64,000 nt of DNA, taken from Xestospongia bergquistia (lineage: Eukaryota > Porifera > Demospongiae > Haplosclerida > Petrosiidae). Below, piece after piece: positions 1 to 10,895 of this stretch (its first letter is position 1; every line of letters begins with the position of its first letter). Where the stretch lies: positions 3,374,001-3,438,000 of the forward strand of contig OZ014420.1 in the NCBI GenBank assembly GCA_963965975.1, written 5' to 3'. The translations under genes and the position numbers were made by a program. The notes beneath the pieces were generated by a model. It saw only the letters and a list, made by a program, of their open reading frames with translations, was not told where the DNA came from and did no database searches.

Positions 1-193
1 TTCGCTATTCTGATAATTCAAGCCATAGAAGAAATGGCAACATACATACTTTTTGGAGACTATTTAGAGGATTGCAAAGATAAGTAGCTCAATAATCCAA
101 CAACCTTCTATCCAACTGCCTGTACATGTACCTTTTCACTCACTACACCTACACAATACTACAATGACTATAATCAATTTAAACTCCAAGTGT
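1..193 (+). pseudogene. HECT gene 3' fragment, degraded copy
   Basis: Bases 1-90 match exon 9 of the HECT gene (around 5688-5780). Bases from about 108 match the last exon (around 6143-6218), so most of the intervening intron and about 115 bases of the last exon are deleted. The copy then stops and the integrase pseudogene begins at 216. It is too diverged and truncated to encode a HECT lobe. The physical junction of HECT and integrase debris is the useful information here. Confidence 0.85.
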
Positions 194-215
194 GTTGTTT
201 GTGTGTACTTGATAA

Positions 216-1535
216 AGATGGAGGGTTGAATTGAGAGCATAGACATACTCAAAGAAGGAATAGAGATGATGAAGAGAATCTATCCCTTGAGTTCTATAGG
301 TGCTAAGAAGGATGTGATTATTTATTTGAAAGCATGTGTACACCTAGAAATGCTGGTTCCTAATCACTGGGACTTCACTCCTGTGACTGGTATAGTCCGC
401 CAATTGATTGTGCAATTAACTACTGACTATGAAATGTAGGTGATTACTTTGGGTGAAAGAGGTCATGGCTGAAACTAGGCTACATAGAACTCTTCATTTT
501 CAACAATATAATGTTGCAACCCCAAGTATATTGTGACACATGACTATGAAATGGAGGTGATTACTTTGGGTGTCGTGGTTGACTACCTTTAGACATATAT
601 GAGGATCAAGTTAGATTCTCAGTTGAAAATTGGATTTAAAGAAACTGATATTGCAGCACTGATCATTTGCTCTACACGTATGATTAAAAAAAAGAAAATT
701 AAAGGAGTTCTGGATAGAATGTAATCGATTCAGTGACATAACTAATGAAGATTTAGATGATCTAGTTAAGGAGATTGTGACATGCTTACCTGTTTGTGGT
801 ATATGATCAATACAGACCCTGCTTAAAGTTAATGGTGTGATATTACAACGACAAGAAGTAAAGAAGTCTATTCATTGTGTTGACCCATTGGGACTTGAAA
901 CTAGGCAACGTAGAACTCTTCATCATCGACAATATAATGTTGCAAGCCCAAATGCTTTGTGGCACATTGATGGATATCATAAACTTATAAGATGGAGATT
1001 AGTAATACATGGAGATATAGATGGATATAGCAGAGTTCCAGTTTACTTAAAAGTAGCCTCTAATGACAAAGCTGTGACTGTTTTTAATGCATTTCTGCAA
1101 GCTGTCGAGTGTTATGGATTACCATCTCGTGTACGTTCGGACTATGGAGGAGAAAATGTTCTAGTTGGATGGTTCATGCTCGAACATTCTGAGAGAGGTC
1201 TGGACAGAGGAAGTTTATCTGTGGTAGAAGTGTCCACACAAGGCTGCATTAGTTTCTATTACTTCCTATTCTATTCACTGAAAGAAGTGGGTCTATTAGA
1301 TCCAGCTAGTGAAGTTGATATATGTGCCCTTCACTTTGTTTATCTACCAATTATTCAATATCAAGTGGACATGTTTCGTGAGGCATGGTGTAATCATCCT
1401 CTCCATATAACACACAACCGAACACCACATCAGCTATGGATTCTTGGAAGGGCTCAAGCTAGGATAGAAACACCAACTAGCAGGGCAGTACTGGGAGTTA
1501 CTGGAATTACTGAAGTATGTATATTTTGTAATTGA
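216..1535 (+). pseudogene. IS3-like integrase transposase pseudogene (left arm)
   Basis: Diverged copy of the intact integrase gene at 6557-8495. The N-terminal part (216-836) has stops, frameshifts and a local rearrangement: about 110 bases near 462-572 repeat pieces of the gene out of order. From 837 a 232-codon frame stays open and covers the integrase core, including the first two catalytic Asp. A deletion of about 36 bases near 1242, plus loss of one T just before it, removes the segment holding the catalytic Glu and its NQRIERLW context. It cannot encode an active enzyme. The frame ends at the position of the intact gene's first splice donor, with the same GTATGT sequence. Confidence 0.9.
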
Positions 1536-2800
1536 TGTCATGTTATACAATATGTGTCGTGTAATTTACAAAGCACTATTAGTCATTATGACACCACTTA
1601 GAACAAGTACATTTGTCCTTGATATAATCATTAGTTATAACTTTTTTTAATCCCAAAAGCCACAAAAACAAGTGAGGACCTAAATTTCCAAAATGTTCTG
1701 GGAAAGGACTCCCCCAGTACCTGCCTAGAATTTTAGTTGGTATAGTTTGCACACTTTGTTACTTTTGATCAATCCCTCCCCCCCCCCCCTTCAAAACATA
1801 AATTCTATAATAAACCTTGCTTTGTGTATTAGCTTATATGTAGAGTACCAAATGTGCCATTAGTACACAATTTTTTATCGTTTTCTCCATTTCACTACAC
1901 CCAACAAAGAATGGCTTAGTGGAATACAGTTAATATAATAAATTAAACAGTGGACTTCATCTTCAGAGCGGATATTACTCACAGGACAATCATTAGGATA
2001 AAATCATTGTAAATATGAAAGTTGATCATTGAAACATGATGTGAAGATGTCATTCATTAATGCATTAACTTTATTGAGGTCAAGTATTAAATTTTAATGG
2101 ATAATGTTGGGAACACTTTGTGTATCTATTATTAAACATTTACCATATCCAGAACTTCTTGTATTAAGAATAAGATTAGAAATGTATTCCTTTTTTGCAC
2201 ATGTAATTGAGGATGCAACATGATTCTTAAAATATTTATAGCATGTTGCTGTAGTGCTTGAGGTAGAATATTATTTCAATAAAGAACATTTTTAATTTTT
2301 AATAGCACATCAAATCTCACTGTTGATCCTGGTAGGTCTTTTAGAAAGAATTGTTTTTGATATACATTTATGATACTCATAAATGTTCTTTCTAACTCCT
2401 GTTATTATAGTTAAAGTATAAGAGGTTTTTCCAGCTTATTTTAGAAAGTAGAAAAAAACTTTGAACAAGTCAGCATAAAAGTAATTCAAAACAATATGTC
2501 ACTGACTAGACTGTTGGTTTTAAGAATGCGCATGGCCAATTAGAAGAGACAGTCCATTATGATCAGATGTGGATAAAATAGGGACAGCAGAGCATCTTCA
2601 AATAGAATTTAGTGAAGTGGAAACAACTGAATCAAGTTAGAAATATGATAAAATAAAAAAAGTGATAGTTTTCAAAATTTACATTGAAATTACATTAATA
2701 ACAGAGTAATGCCAAAAGAACTAATATGGACATTTTGTAGATGATATAAAAGACAATAGTGAACTTCAAATTATTATTTAAAAATATAAAAACGACTTAA
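1536..2800. other. Non-coding; 3' flank of integrase copy, hairpin
   Basis: Bases about 1540-1910 align in reverse complement with 6880-7256, the intron and flank of the intact integrase gene, including a poly-C run (1774-1790) matching a poly-G run. From about 1930 to 2800 I see no gene. A hairpin-like stretch lies at about 2338-2397, where TTAGAAAGAA is mirrored by TTCTTTCTAA around a small ATTTATGATACTCATAAAT palindrome. The mirror copy is in the right arm. Confidence 0.6.
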
Positions 2801-2864
2801 TTATAATAATAATAATAATAATAGTAATAATAATAATAACAATAATAATAATAATAATAATAAT
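2801..2864. repeat. (AAT)n microsatellite, left arm
   Basis: About 20 AAT units with single-base interruptions, roughly 200 bp upstream of the HECT start codon. The right arm has the same tract with the same interruptions and length. The long Ile- and Leu-rich reading frames crossing it are repeat artefacts. Confidence 0.95.
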
Positions 2865-3067
2865 GGAGTCATAGTTCGGTGACCAATCAGATTTTGCTGT
2901 GTCAAACTTTGTCCTCTTTGTACCGCCAAAAAGGTATCTAGAAGTAGAAATGAACGTCTTGCTACTGTTTGCTGAGTCTTTATAGTGGTACGAAGATAAG
3001 TTTGAAGTTTGAGAGAGCACTTTGGGTTGTCTGTAAGTGTCAACAGTTAAGTGTTTATATTTAACCA

Positions 3068-6000
3068 ATGAAGTTGACTTATTTCACTAGGGCAGTTTTC
3101 AACATGGCAGGGGTTTTTTCACAGGATCTTGTTGAAAAGGCCCAAGAGGCAATAAGAATTCTTGCGTCAATTCCGTTGCCTACACCATCATCAGCTGGCC
3201 CTACCACTAGCTCTGGTGAGACTAAATCGTGTGTGTGTGTATACTGTAAATGCATGCCGCATGTATCTAGTCACTTGCATTCAAAGACAAAAGCATGATG
3301 ATGTGTACAGATCAGCTGGCATACCAGAAAAACGACAACTTATTCAAACTTTTGCCCAGTTGTTGGTATCATAGTCTAGGAGACATCTGCATGCAGTTAT
3401 ATAGGTTGATAAATGACCTTTAATGTATATCTATCTATGTATATATAGATAATGCAGGGGATACCATAGTTCAACAAACGTGTGATTTTGCACTGAACAA
3501 TCTCCGGAGGGCCAGGGAAGGCCTGACTGCTCGAGTTCGAGAATCAAGAAATGAAAGTTCTTTTAGCAGAGAATTTACTCCAACATCATCTTTTTTAGGA
3601 CAGAAGAGACGTTCTGTGAACCTACTGGACAAGCGACCATGTAAACGTGCAGCGAGGACATGGACACACAAATTTGTTTGTTTAAGTCGTTGTGCTCAAG
3701 ATATCATACCAACTACTGATACAGAGAAAGATGCTTTGTTGGAATCTGGGCTTGGTGAAAAGAAGATTGTTGTTGAAAATGTTGACTGCTCAGGGGAAGA
3801 GTTTTGTGAGTTATTGCATGGAGCATTTCCAAAATTAAAAGATTCTGGTGGCTTCATATTTGCAAAGCGCAAGTGTCATTCACGGTTTTTAGAACCACTC
3901 TCATCTATGTGCTTAACCTCACCAAGAACCTTACAAGAAAGAATTGGTAACTCTAGAACATACATCATTCCATTACAGAGAGATTTAGACTTGACACCCT
4001 GCCATCTTCCACCTGGGGTAAGGCTATTAGTCTGAGCATATTTGTCATACATGTACATATAGCCTGTGGAGAAGTGCCTATCATGTGCTAAAGACATTCC
4101 TGTTACAGAGTTATGTCAGCATTTGTCATCAGGTATAAAGTCAAGGTGAGATGTCTGCTATACTTACGGCTTGAGTTGATTATGTGTCATTGTAGAAGAG
4201 GGCTAGAGGAGGATATGCAACAATCAAGTGATGAGGATTTTGACCTACCCCCACCAACCTTTGTTCATCCTCCACATCCTTCCATGTCATCATCAAGTAG
4301 TGTTGAGCTTCTTAATGAAGAGTCTGATCTAGAAATTGAAGAGACAGAAGATGCAATTGTTACACATGTGCTCGAGCAAAGCATTAGAGAATGTGATGAA
4401 GTTGGCAGGTAATGTTGCATAGTTAATGCTTTTACACCTCTCTTGTCTCTGTAGTCATTCAATGGAAGACTTCATAGGAAGGTTGTCCAGAAAAGTGGAG
4501 CATTCTGATGAATTTTTATTGGAAGTTGACAGAGAATTTGTACTTGCAGACTGTTTTAAAATTGTCAACAATTGTGACTTTTCTCCCACTAAACTTATCA
4601 AAGTATGCACAAGTTGTATTTTCACATAAACAGGACTTTTGTTGATAGGTTGTCTTCAAAGGAGAACAGGGTGAAGATGGTGGAGGGCTGGGAAGAGAAC
4701 TCTGGCGACTTTTCTCATTACAGCTAAAGGAATATTACTTTGAGGGAGAAGAAAATAAAAAAGTAGTTCGACGCGACATTCTTGGTCTTCAGGTATATAA
4801 TGTGTAAAATTATTTGAATGATGTTGACAGTTTTAAATATATGAAGTCTGTTGCTACTAATAATTTTCTCTCAACTCCATTATAGACAAATGTTTTTTAC
4901 AAAATTGGCTGTTTGATGTCTGTATCTCTTAGTCAAGGAGGATCAGGCTATCCTTATGTCTGTAAAGGGGTTTATGATTATCTTTGTGGCAAAGAGCTTA
5001 ACGAAATCACTATTGACTACACTATTATAGCTGATTATGATATGAAGCTATTAGTAAGCAAGGTAAACAAGTCATGATGACAACATTATAGTTACTTCTA
5101 ACTTAAGAGCTGAGACTTACTTAACTGATCTAATTCAGTTGTGTAGTTACTTTATTTTATGTGTTAAAAGGAATCACAGTACTGTTCCCACCATTAAACT
5201 TTATAATTGGTTTATAATTTCCTAGCTATAAGTAGTTAGGGACAACTTTTCCTGTTTCTGTTATCAATAGACTTGTTAATTATTATTGTCTTAGATGATA
5301 GATGCTGTCAGCAATGAGCAGATCCAAGTCCTATCAATGGATGCGATAGAAGTACTGTCCCACTGTGGGTTCAACAAGAGTCCCACGGCATTGACACTTG
5401 AAGATCGTTCTACTTTAGTCCATAGTATCACAATGTACTATACAATACTTCGATCAAAAGCCGAGCTTGATCAACTATTGAATGGACTTCAAACTCTTGG
5501 TGTGGCAGATGCCATGAAGTCTCACCCAAATAATCTAGAATCCCTCTTCACTGCTCCTTCACACCCTACTGAATTGACTCCAGGTATATGTTGAATAGAA
5601 AAGTCAATAGTACATGTAGTCTGTGGTAATGTGTTTGTTTTCCTATTCCTAATAGTGAGTATTAAGTCTCTGTTTCAAAACCGAGTTCGCTACTCTGAGA
5701 ATTCAAGTTATAGAAAGGAGAAAGAAATGGCAACGTACATACTTTTTGGTGACTATTTAGAGGATTGCAAAAGTAAATAGTTCAGTAATCCTAAATAAAG
5801 ACAACCTTGTATTGTATTCAATTACCAATAATCTCAATGCTTTCTCATGATGGGGTTGTCCTTGTGGTTTATATCTCACTAAGTAAGTACATAATTGAGT
5901 TAGTTTTTAGCTTCATTGTCTTAGTGGTTTCTTTGATATCATTCATTAGTTACTTTATGTATATATTGACTAAGATTAGTTATAAAATTAGTATACACTG

Positions 6001-6268
6001 TTTATATACTTTCACGTTCCTTACAGATGGGAGTAATGAAGTTTCCTTAAGGGACATTCTGAGTTTTTTTACTGGTTCATCAGCCATTCCTCCACTCAGG
6101 TTTGATATAGATCCAACTCTGTCATTCAGCGACGATGCAGTCTATCCAACAGCCTCTACATGTACTTTCACACTCACTCTACCTACACGATACTACAATG
6201 ACTATAATCAATTTAAACTCAAAATGGATCAGGCCTTTACTTGTCATGGTGGGTTTGGTGTAGTTTAA
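3068..6268 (+). CDS. HECT-type E3 ubiquitin ligase, 10 exons (left copy)
   Basis: Exons by GT-AG junctions: 3068-3215, 3458-4017, 4063-4145, 4196-4408, 4455-4602, 4649-4792, 4886-5062, 5295-5583, 5656-5772, 6027-6268. Their lengths total 2121 nt, 706 codons plus TAA, with every phase matching. Exon 3 encodes a small KCLSCAKD...CQHL zinc-finger-like piece. Exon 4 is acidic and Ser/Pro-rich. Exon 6 has the HECT N-lobe signature VFKGEQGEDGGG followed by RELWRLF. The last exon has a C-lobe with PTASTCTFTLTLP, where the Cys fits the thioester-forming residue, and ends in GFG near the C terminus. HECT ligases accept ubiquitin on this Cys and pass it to substrate. The layout resembles G2E3-like proteins. 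A second start at 3104 would give 694 residues. No break was found. It lies convergent to the integrase gene and is probably transposon cargo. Confidence 0.88.
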
Positions 6269-6556
6269 TTAATGAGATACTCAATATGTTTATGCTCTTG
6301 ATTAAAATTATGTCAATCAATAGTTTATCTTTTGCTTGATCAATCAATCTTATCCTCATCATTTATATTATATTCATTTTATGTTCAATTTATTTTATGC
6401 TTTTGGATAGTATAGTGTCTCTAATATTGCTTGTATACACTTGATTAAATTTTTGGTGAAAACCTTTTTGTCAATCAATACTTTATTTTCACTCAATCTG
6501 TTTGTGTTTTTGTAAGGGATCATCTTTTCAAAAAAAAAAATTGTTTATGTAACTGT

Positions 6557-8495
6557 TCATGGAGGAGAGTGGCAACTTGAAATGAAGGCTCTTGCTAAGA
6601 TGTAATGTTCTACACCGAATTTTGTGTCTGGATACTGTTGAAGTTCTTCTGTTATCAAGATTCTTTGATGTTCAGTTAAGAAATTACATGGAAGGTCAGG
6701 CACAATTGTAGTATTACAATCATCATCACTACACACTGGTCCACTCCAGTCAATCCCATAATCACAGTCCTGCAAATAAAAGGACCTGATAACTAATATT
6801 TCAATTTCTTTCTAAACGGTCCTCACAACAGTATACTAATCTAACTACACATGATCTAATGTTATAGATTTAAAACCCTTTGCTGGGTGTAGTCAAATAG
6901 AGAAGAGGACAAATTGAGCATTAACCGAACAATTGGTACTCTATATGTAAGCTAATACACAAAGCAAGGTTTACTATAAAATTTATGTTTTGAAGGGGGG
7001 GGGGGAGGGGTTGATCAAAAGTAGCAAAGTGTACAAACTATACCAACTAAAATTCTAGGCAGGGACTGGGGGAATCCTTTCCAGGAACATTTTGGAAATT
7101 TAGGTCCTCACTTGTTTTTGTGGCTTTTGGGATTAAAAAAAGTTATAACTAATGATTATATCAAGGACAAATGTACTTGTTCTAAGTGATGTCATAATGA
7201 CTAATAGTTAATATTATGCTTTGTAAATTACACGACACATATTGTATAACATGACATCAATTACAAAATATACATACTTCAGTAATTCCAGTAACTCCCA
7301 GTACTGCCCTGCTAATTGGTGTTTCTATCCTAGCTTGAGCCCTTCCAAGAATCCATAGCTGATGTGGTGTTCGGTTGTGTGTTATATGGAGAGGATGATT
7401 ACACCATGCCTCACGAAACATGTCCACTTGACATTGAATAATTGGTAGATAAACAAAGTGAAGGGCACATATATCAACTTCACTAGCTGGATCTAATAGA
7501 CCCACATCTTCCAGTGAATAGAATAGGAAGTAATAGAAACTAATGCAGCCTTGAAAAAGATCTCTCCATAAACGTTCTATTCTTTGGTTGTGGACACTTC
7601 TACCACAGATAAAACTTCCTCTCTCCGGACCTCTCTCAGAATGTTCGAGCATGAACCGTCCAACTAGAACATTTTCTCCCCCATAGTCCGAACGTACATG
7701 AGATGGTAATCCATAACACTCGACAGCTTGCAGAAATGCATTAAAAACAGTCACAGCTTTGTTATTAGAGGCTACTTTTAAGTAAACTGGAACTCGGCTA
7801 TATCCATCTATACCTCCATGTATTATTAATCTCCACCTTATAAGTTTATGATATCCATCAATGTGCCACAAAGCATTTGGGCTTGCAACATTATATTGTT
7901 GATGATGAAGAGTTCTACGTAGCCTAGTTTCCAGTCCCAAGGGGTCAACACGATGAATAGACTCTCTTACTCTTTCTCTTTGTAATATCACACCATTAAC
8001 TTTAAGCAAGGTCTGTATTGATCGTATGCCACAAGCAGGTAAGCGTGTCACAATCTCCTTAACTAGGTCATCTAAATCTTCATTAGTTATGTCATTGAAT
8101 CGATTGAATTTAATTCCAAACTCCTTTAATTTTATTTGAATTGTATGTGTAGAACAACCAATCATTGCTGCTATCTCAGTTTCTTTAAATCCATTTTCAA
8201 CCAAGAATCTAACTTGATCCTCGCATATGTCTAAAGGTCGTCTCACACCCGAAGTAATCACCTCCTTTTCGTAGTCAGTATTTAATTGCACAATCAGTTG
8301 TTGGACCGCTCTAGTCACAGGAATGAAGTCCTGGCGATTAGGAACCAGCAGTTCCAGCTGTACACATGCTTCCAATAAACGGTCAGCTCCCTCGATAAGA
8401 GCCTCTTTGGTTTCTATAAGACTCGAGGGATAGATTCTCTTAATTATCTTTATTCTTTCTTCAAGTTTGTCTATGCTCTCAATCCAACCGTCCAT
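6557..8495 (-). CDS. DDE integrase-type transposase, 2 exons, intact
   Basis: Exon 1 is 8495-7278 (406 codons) and ends in GITE at a GTATGT donor. Exon 2 is 6769-6557 after TTTGCAG, phase 0, adding 70 codons (476 residues in total). Residues about 96-130 look like a helix-turn-helix ([16 protein letters not shown]). The rve-like core has WHIDGYHK (Asp213), RSDYGGEN (Asp270) and [10 protein letters not shown] (Glu307), a D-D-36-E spacing. Exon 2 begins with a DYGIDWSGP motif, which I recall from animal integrase-like proteins assigned to IS3EU-type DNA transposons; that family name is from memory and less certain. It should cut and join element ends. Its 3' end faces the 3' end of the left HECT gene, under 300 bp away. 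Decayed relatives at 216-1535 and 21181-22500 have lost the catalytic Glu. Confidence 0.88.
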
Positions 8496-9455
8496 CTTTA
8501 TGAAGCATGGATATGAATTCTTAATTCTCTGTTAACGGTAGATTTTGTTATAATTAAAGAGGTGATTATCGTCGCACAACGAACTGGAGAAGGTCTAGAA
8601 TGTCGGTTAGATGTAGAATCTTTTCTTTATAGTTTTGTCAATCTGTTTTAAGACAACTTCTGTATTTGCATGCTTTCTTCTTTCAAGAAGCCCCATAGAA
8701 ATTATTTTTCTATCTTAGTTAGGTGAATATTAAGTATATTAAGTATAATAATATATTATTATATAAGTATATGACATTTACTCTCTCTCTATCTTAGGGA
8801 TATCAATTCCTTCTATAATATTCATGTCTTCAATAAATCAGAGAATTTCTCTTTTGTGAATGACTTTAACATATTTTATGTACATTTTAGTTTGGAAATG
8901 GCTCTATCAATTCTTCAGTAAGTATTACAATGATACGGTTATCATGTCATGTGATAGTCATGAAGTGTCATGTGATACTCGCATGATCAAGTGATAGTAT
9001 CACTTTCATCATACATGTAGCTCAAGCTACATTGACTGATCAACCTTCACCTGATGTGATCTAGGAAATATATCAGTTTCTATTACTGTGTTAACTATAA
9101 GATTTAGATTTAGGCTAGTAACATTCCTTCTTAGTAAAACTTGTTTATGCCTTCTTTCCCTCTCTCTCTAGATCTAGAATGTAGAACTACAGAGACAAGC
9201 AAACATAATTGGATACTTACAACAATAATACTAATTTAGGATGAAGAATAATCAAACTTTCAAGCAAGAACAATATATTCAATATTTAATAATGAATGCA
9301 CTATTTCAGTTATTTCTGCATTCCTGTCCTACTAATTTTATGGTCAACAATATATATATATATATATATAATACATAATATTGTTCATCAGTGTGTTATT
9401 TTACTATTATGTATTTGACATTTGTTAAGTCACTAAAGTAATCAAGTACACTGAT
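8496..9455. other. Non-coding 5' flank of integrase gene
   Basis: No gene is seen. It should contain the integrase promoter just above 8495. A (TA)n tract lies at about 9349-9370. I could not identify a terminal inverted repeat of the integrase element here. Confidence 0.5.
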
Positions 9456-9658
9456 GAAATATATGAAAGGACATTACCCCTCTACCAAAGACTTTTCAAC
9501 TGATGAAATGTAATTGTATTATATGAAACCACTAACATCTATATCATAAAGCCTATTCACTTCTCATGGGACAAAGGCAACTGTTAAAGACAGTTGTATC
9601 TCTTATCAATCTTGTCTGAACATTAATTTTTGAGGGGTAATGTCCTTTCATATATTTC
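9456..9658. mobile_element. 203-bp MITE-like element
   Basis: A perfect 27-base inverted repeat brackets it: 9456-9482 and 9632-9658 pair with a constant sum of 19114, starting GAAATATATGAAAGGACATT. The interior has no coding capacity. Size, AT-rich interior and perfect termini fit a miniature inverted-repeat transposable element. No convincing target duplication was resolved. Confidence 0.75.
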
Positions 9659-9904
9659 TTTAATTCAATGACATAACATTAAAACAAAATGACTAGTTAA
9701 TTATTTTTCTTGTTAGCTAATAACATATCCACTTACTTGTCTAGCTATATGATCTGTATGTTTTTGTCCTACTGATGTTATGTTACAGCCACTAACCTAA
9801 AAAATTCACAATACAAAATGTACAAACTCCTTATAAACAATAATTTATTTAAAATTTTACAAATTGACAGTTCATTGGGTTTGAATCAATCATTAAGTGA
9901 CATA
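9659..9904. other. Non-coding, ends in TA target site
   Basis: AT-rich, no gene seen. The last two bases (9903-9904, TA) are the left target-site duplication of the pogo element; the partner TA is at 15807-15808. Confidence 0.6.
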
Positions 9905-10289
9905 TTAGAGTAAGCCACGAGTGATCGTACACAATCGATGATCGAACATGCTCGTGTGCATTCTGCTAACCTGAAGAGAACACTACTGCCACCAAAGTCT
10001 AAAGCAAAGGTCCCTCTACTACTGATATGGCTTTCATCCAATTTGAAGCTTGTATTATAATAATAATAAATTAAAAAGTAAAAATTTCGAACGCAGGTAT
10101 GTTCGGTTAATTAGCATAAGTTTTCGATTCCCTCGGTTTTCTTCACACAGCAAGAGCATGAGATGGATTTATTGTAAGCCTAGACATGTTGTGTCCTTGT
10201 ACTTTCTGTACAGTGAAATTCAAATGTTTCGAGCGAGTGCAGTGCTGATAGCATAGCGCTACAAACGGAGAGGACACGCCCACAAAATC
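9905..10289 (+). repeat. Left 385-bp terminal inverted repeat of pogo element
   Basis: Starts TTAGAGTAAGCCACGAGTGA. Pairs with 15422-15806 with sum 25711 and only scattered mismatches. Reading frames inside it (68 and 101 codons on the two sides) are mirror artefacts rather than genes. TIRs this long are unusual for pogo-like elements, which typically have short ones. Confidence 0.95.
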
Positions 10290-10541
10290 AATCACCACGT
10301 GGCTGAGAAAAACGTGTTAGAAGGTGAGAGATAAACTTCGCTTTTGTGAAACAATAGAAAGAAAGTGAGTCTAGCGTTTTGTCTTGTGTCGGCACCTGTA
10401 CAGCCGACCTAAACTGATAGCTAAAATTGTAGTCTGTGTTTTTCTGATGGATATTTGTCAGTATGATGATGTTATAATCATACAACCAAATCAAATGGGA
10501 CAATAATAAAGTATAAGCATGGTTATGGTTGTGTAACCTTG

Positions 10542-10789
10542 TAGGCCCGTAGCAGGCTGGTCAGGCCATGGCCTGACCACTTTTGGGGGCAAAGTTGAAC
10601 TTTGACGCTATTGCATGTAATATATATGCATGTAATACATGGCTAGCTAGTAACATGCAGTATAGCAGTGCATTCGTTACAATTTAAGCTACAATAATTA
10701 TATAAACCACACCCATTCAATGGACTACACCCCTTAATTTAGCTGCAACTAGTAGGCCGACCAGTCAAAATTTGCTTGCTATGGGCCTA
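10542..10789. mobile_element. Nested MITE-like element in pogo 5' region
   Basis: The ends are an imperfect inverted repeat: TAGGCCCGTAGCA at the left and TGCTATGGGCCTA at the right. Near the left end is a perfect 20-base palindrome, GGTCAGGCCATGGCCTGACC, at about 10558-10577, and the right end holds related GGCCGACCAGTC. It is non-coding. It probably inserted between the TIR and the transposase start, perhaps in a 5' UTR intron, since the start codon closely follows a CTGTGTAG acceptor-like site. Confidence 0.6.
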
Positions 10790-10895
10790 TGTATATGCAA
10801 GCCAAAACCCATCCCACCTTAAAATGAAATGCTATATTTTTTCTTGCCAGTTTCTTTGCTATGCTGTATTATAATTACTAAATGTCTGTGTAGGC

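Larger units (their letters stand above)
1..6600 (+). repeat. Left arm of giant inverted repeat
   Basis: This block reappears in reverse complement at 16118-22715. Paired positions sum to 22716 from base 1 to about 6530. The only length difference I found is an A homopolymer (11 A near 6530-6540 against 9 T on the other side), after which the sum becomes 22718. Even the AAT microsatellite and a 12-base C run have equal lengths. The arm is cut by the window edge, so it is longer than shown. Homology stops abruptly at 6600, inside the last exon of the integrase gene. It carries an integrase pseudogene and a complete HECT gene. Confidence 0.97.

Noticed and set aside
2778..3068. Minus-strand frames of 80-96 codons rich in Ile or Leu, and the mirror at 19648-19938
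   Set aside because: They are read-throughs of the AAT microsatellite upstream of the HECT gene; no protein character outside the repeat.
5807..6268. 153-codon single frame with a hydrophobic N terminus that might be a membrane protein
   Set aside because: The hydrophobic part is AT-rich intron sequence; exon 10 of the HECT gene begins at 6027 after a clear TTACAG acceptor.
10050..10256. 68-codon frame, mirrored as a 101-codon frame at 15356-15661
   Set aside because: Lies in the terminal inverted repeats of the pogo element; duplicated only because the TIRs are.
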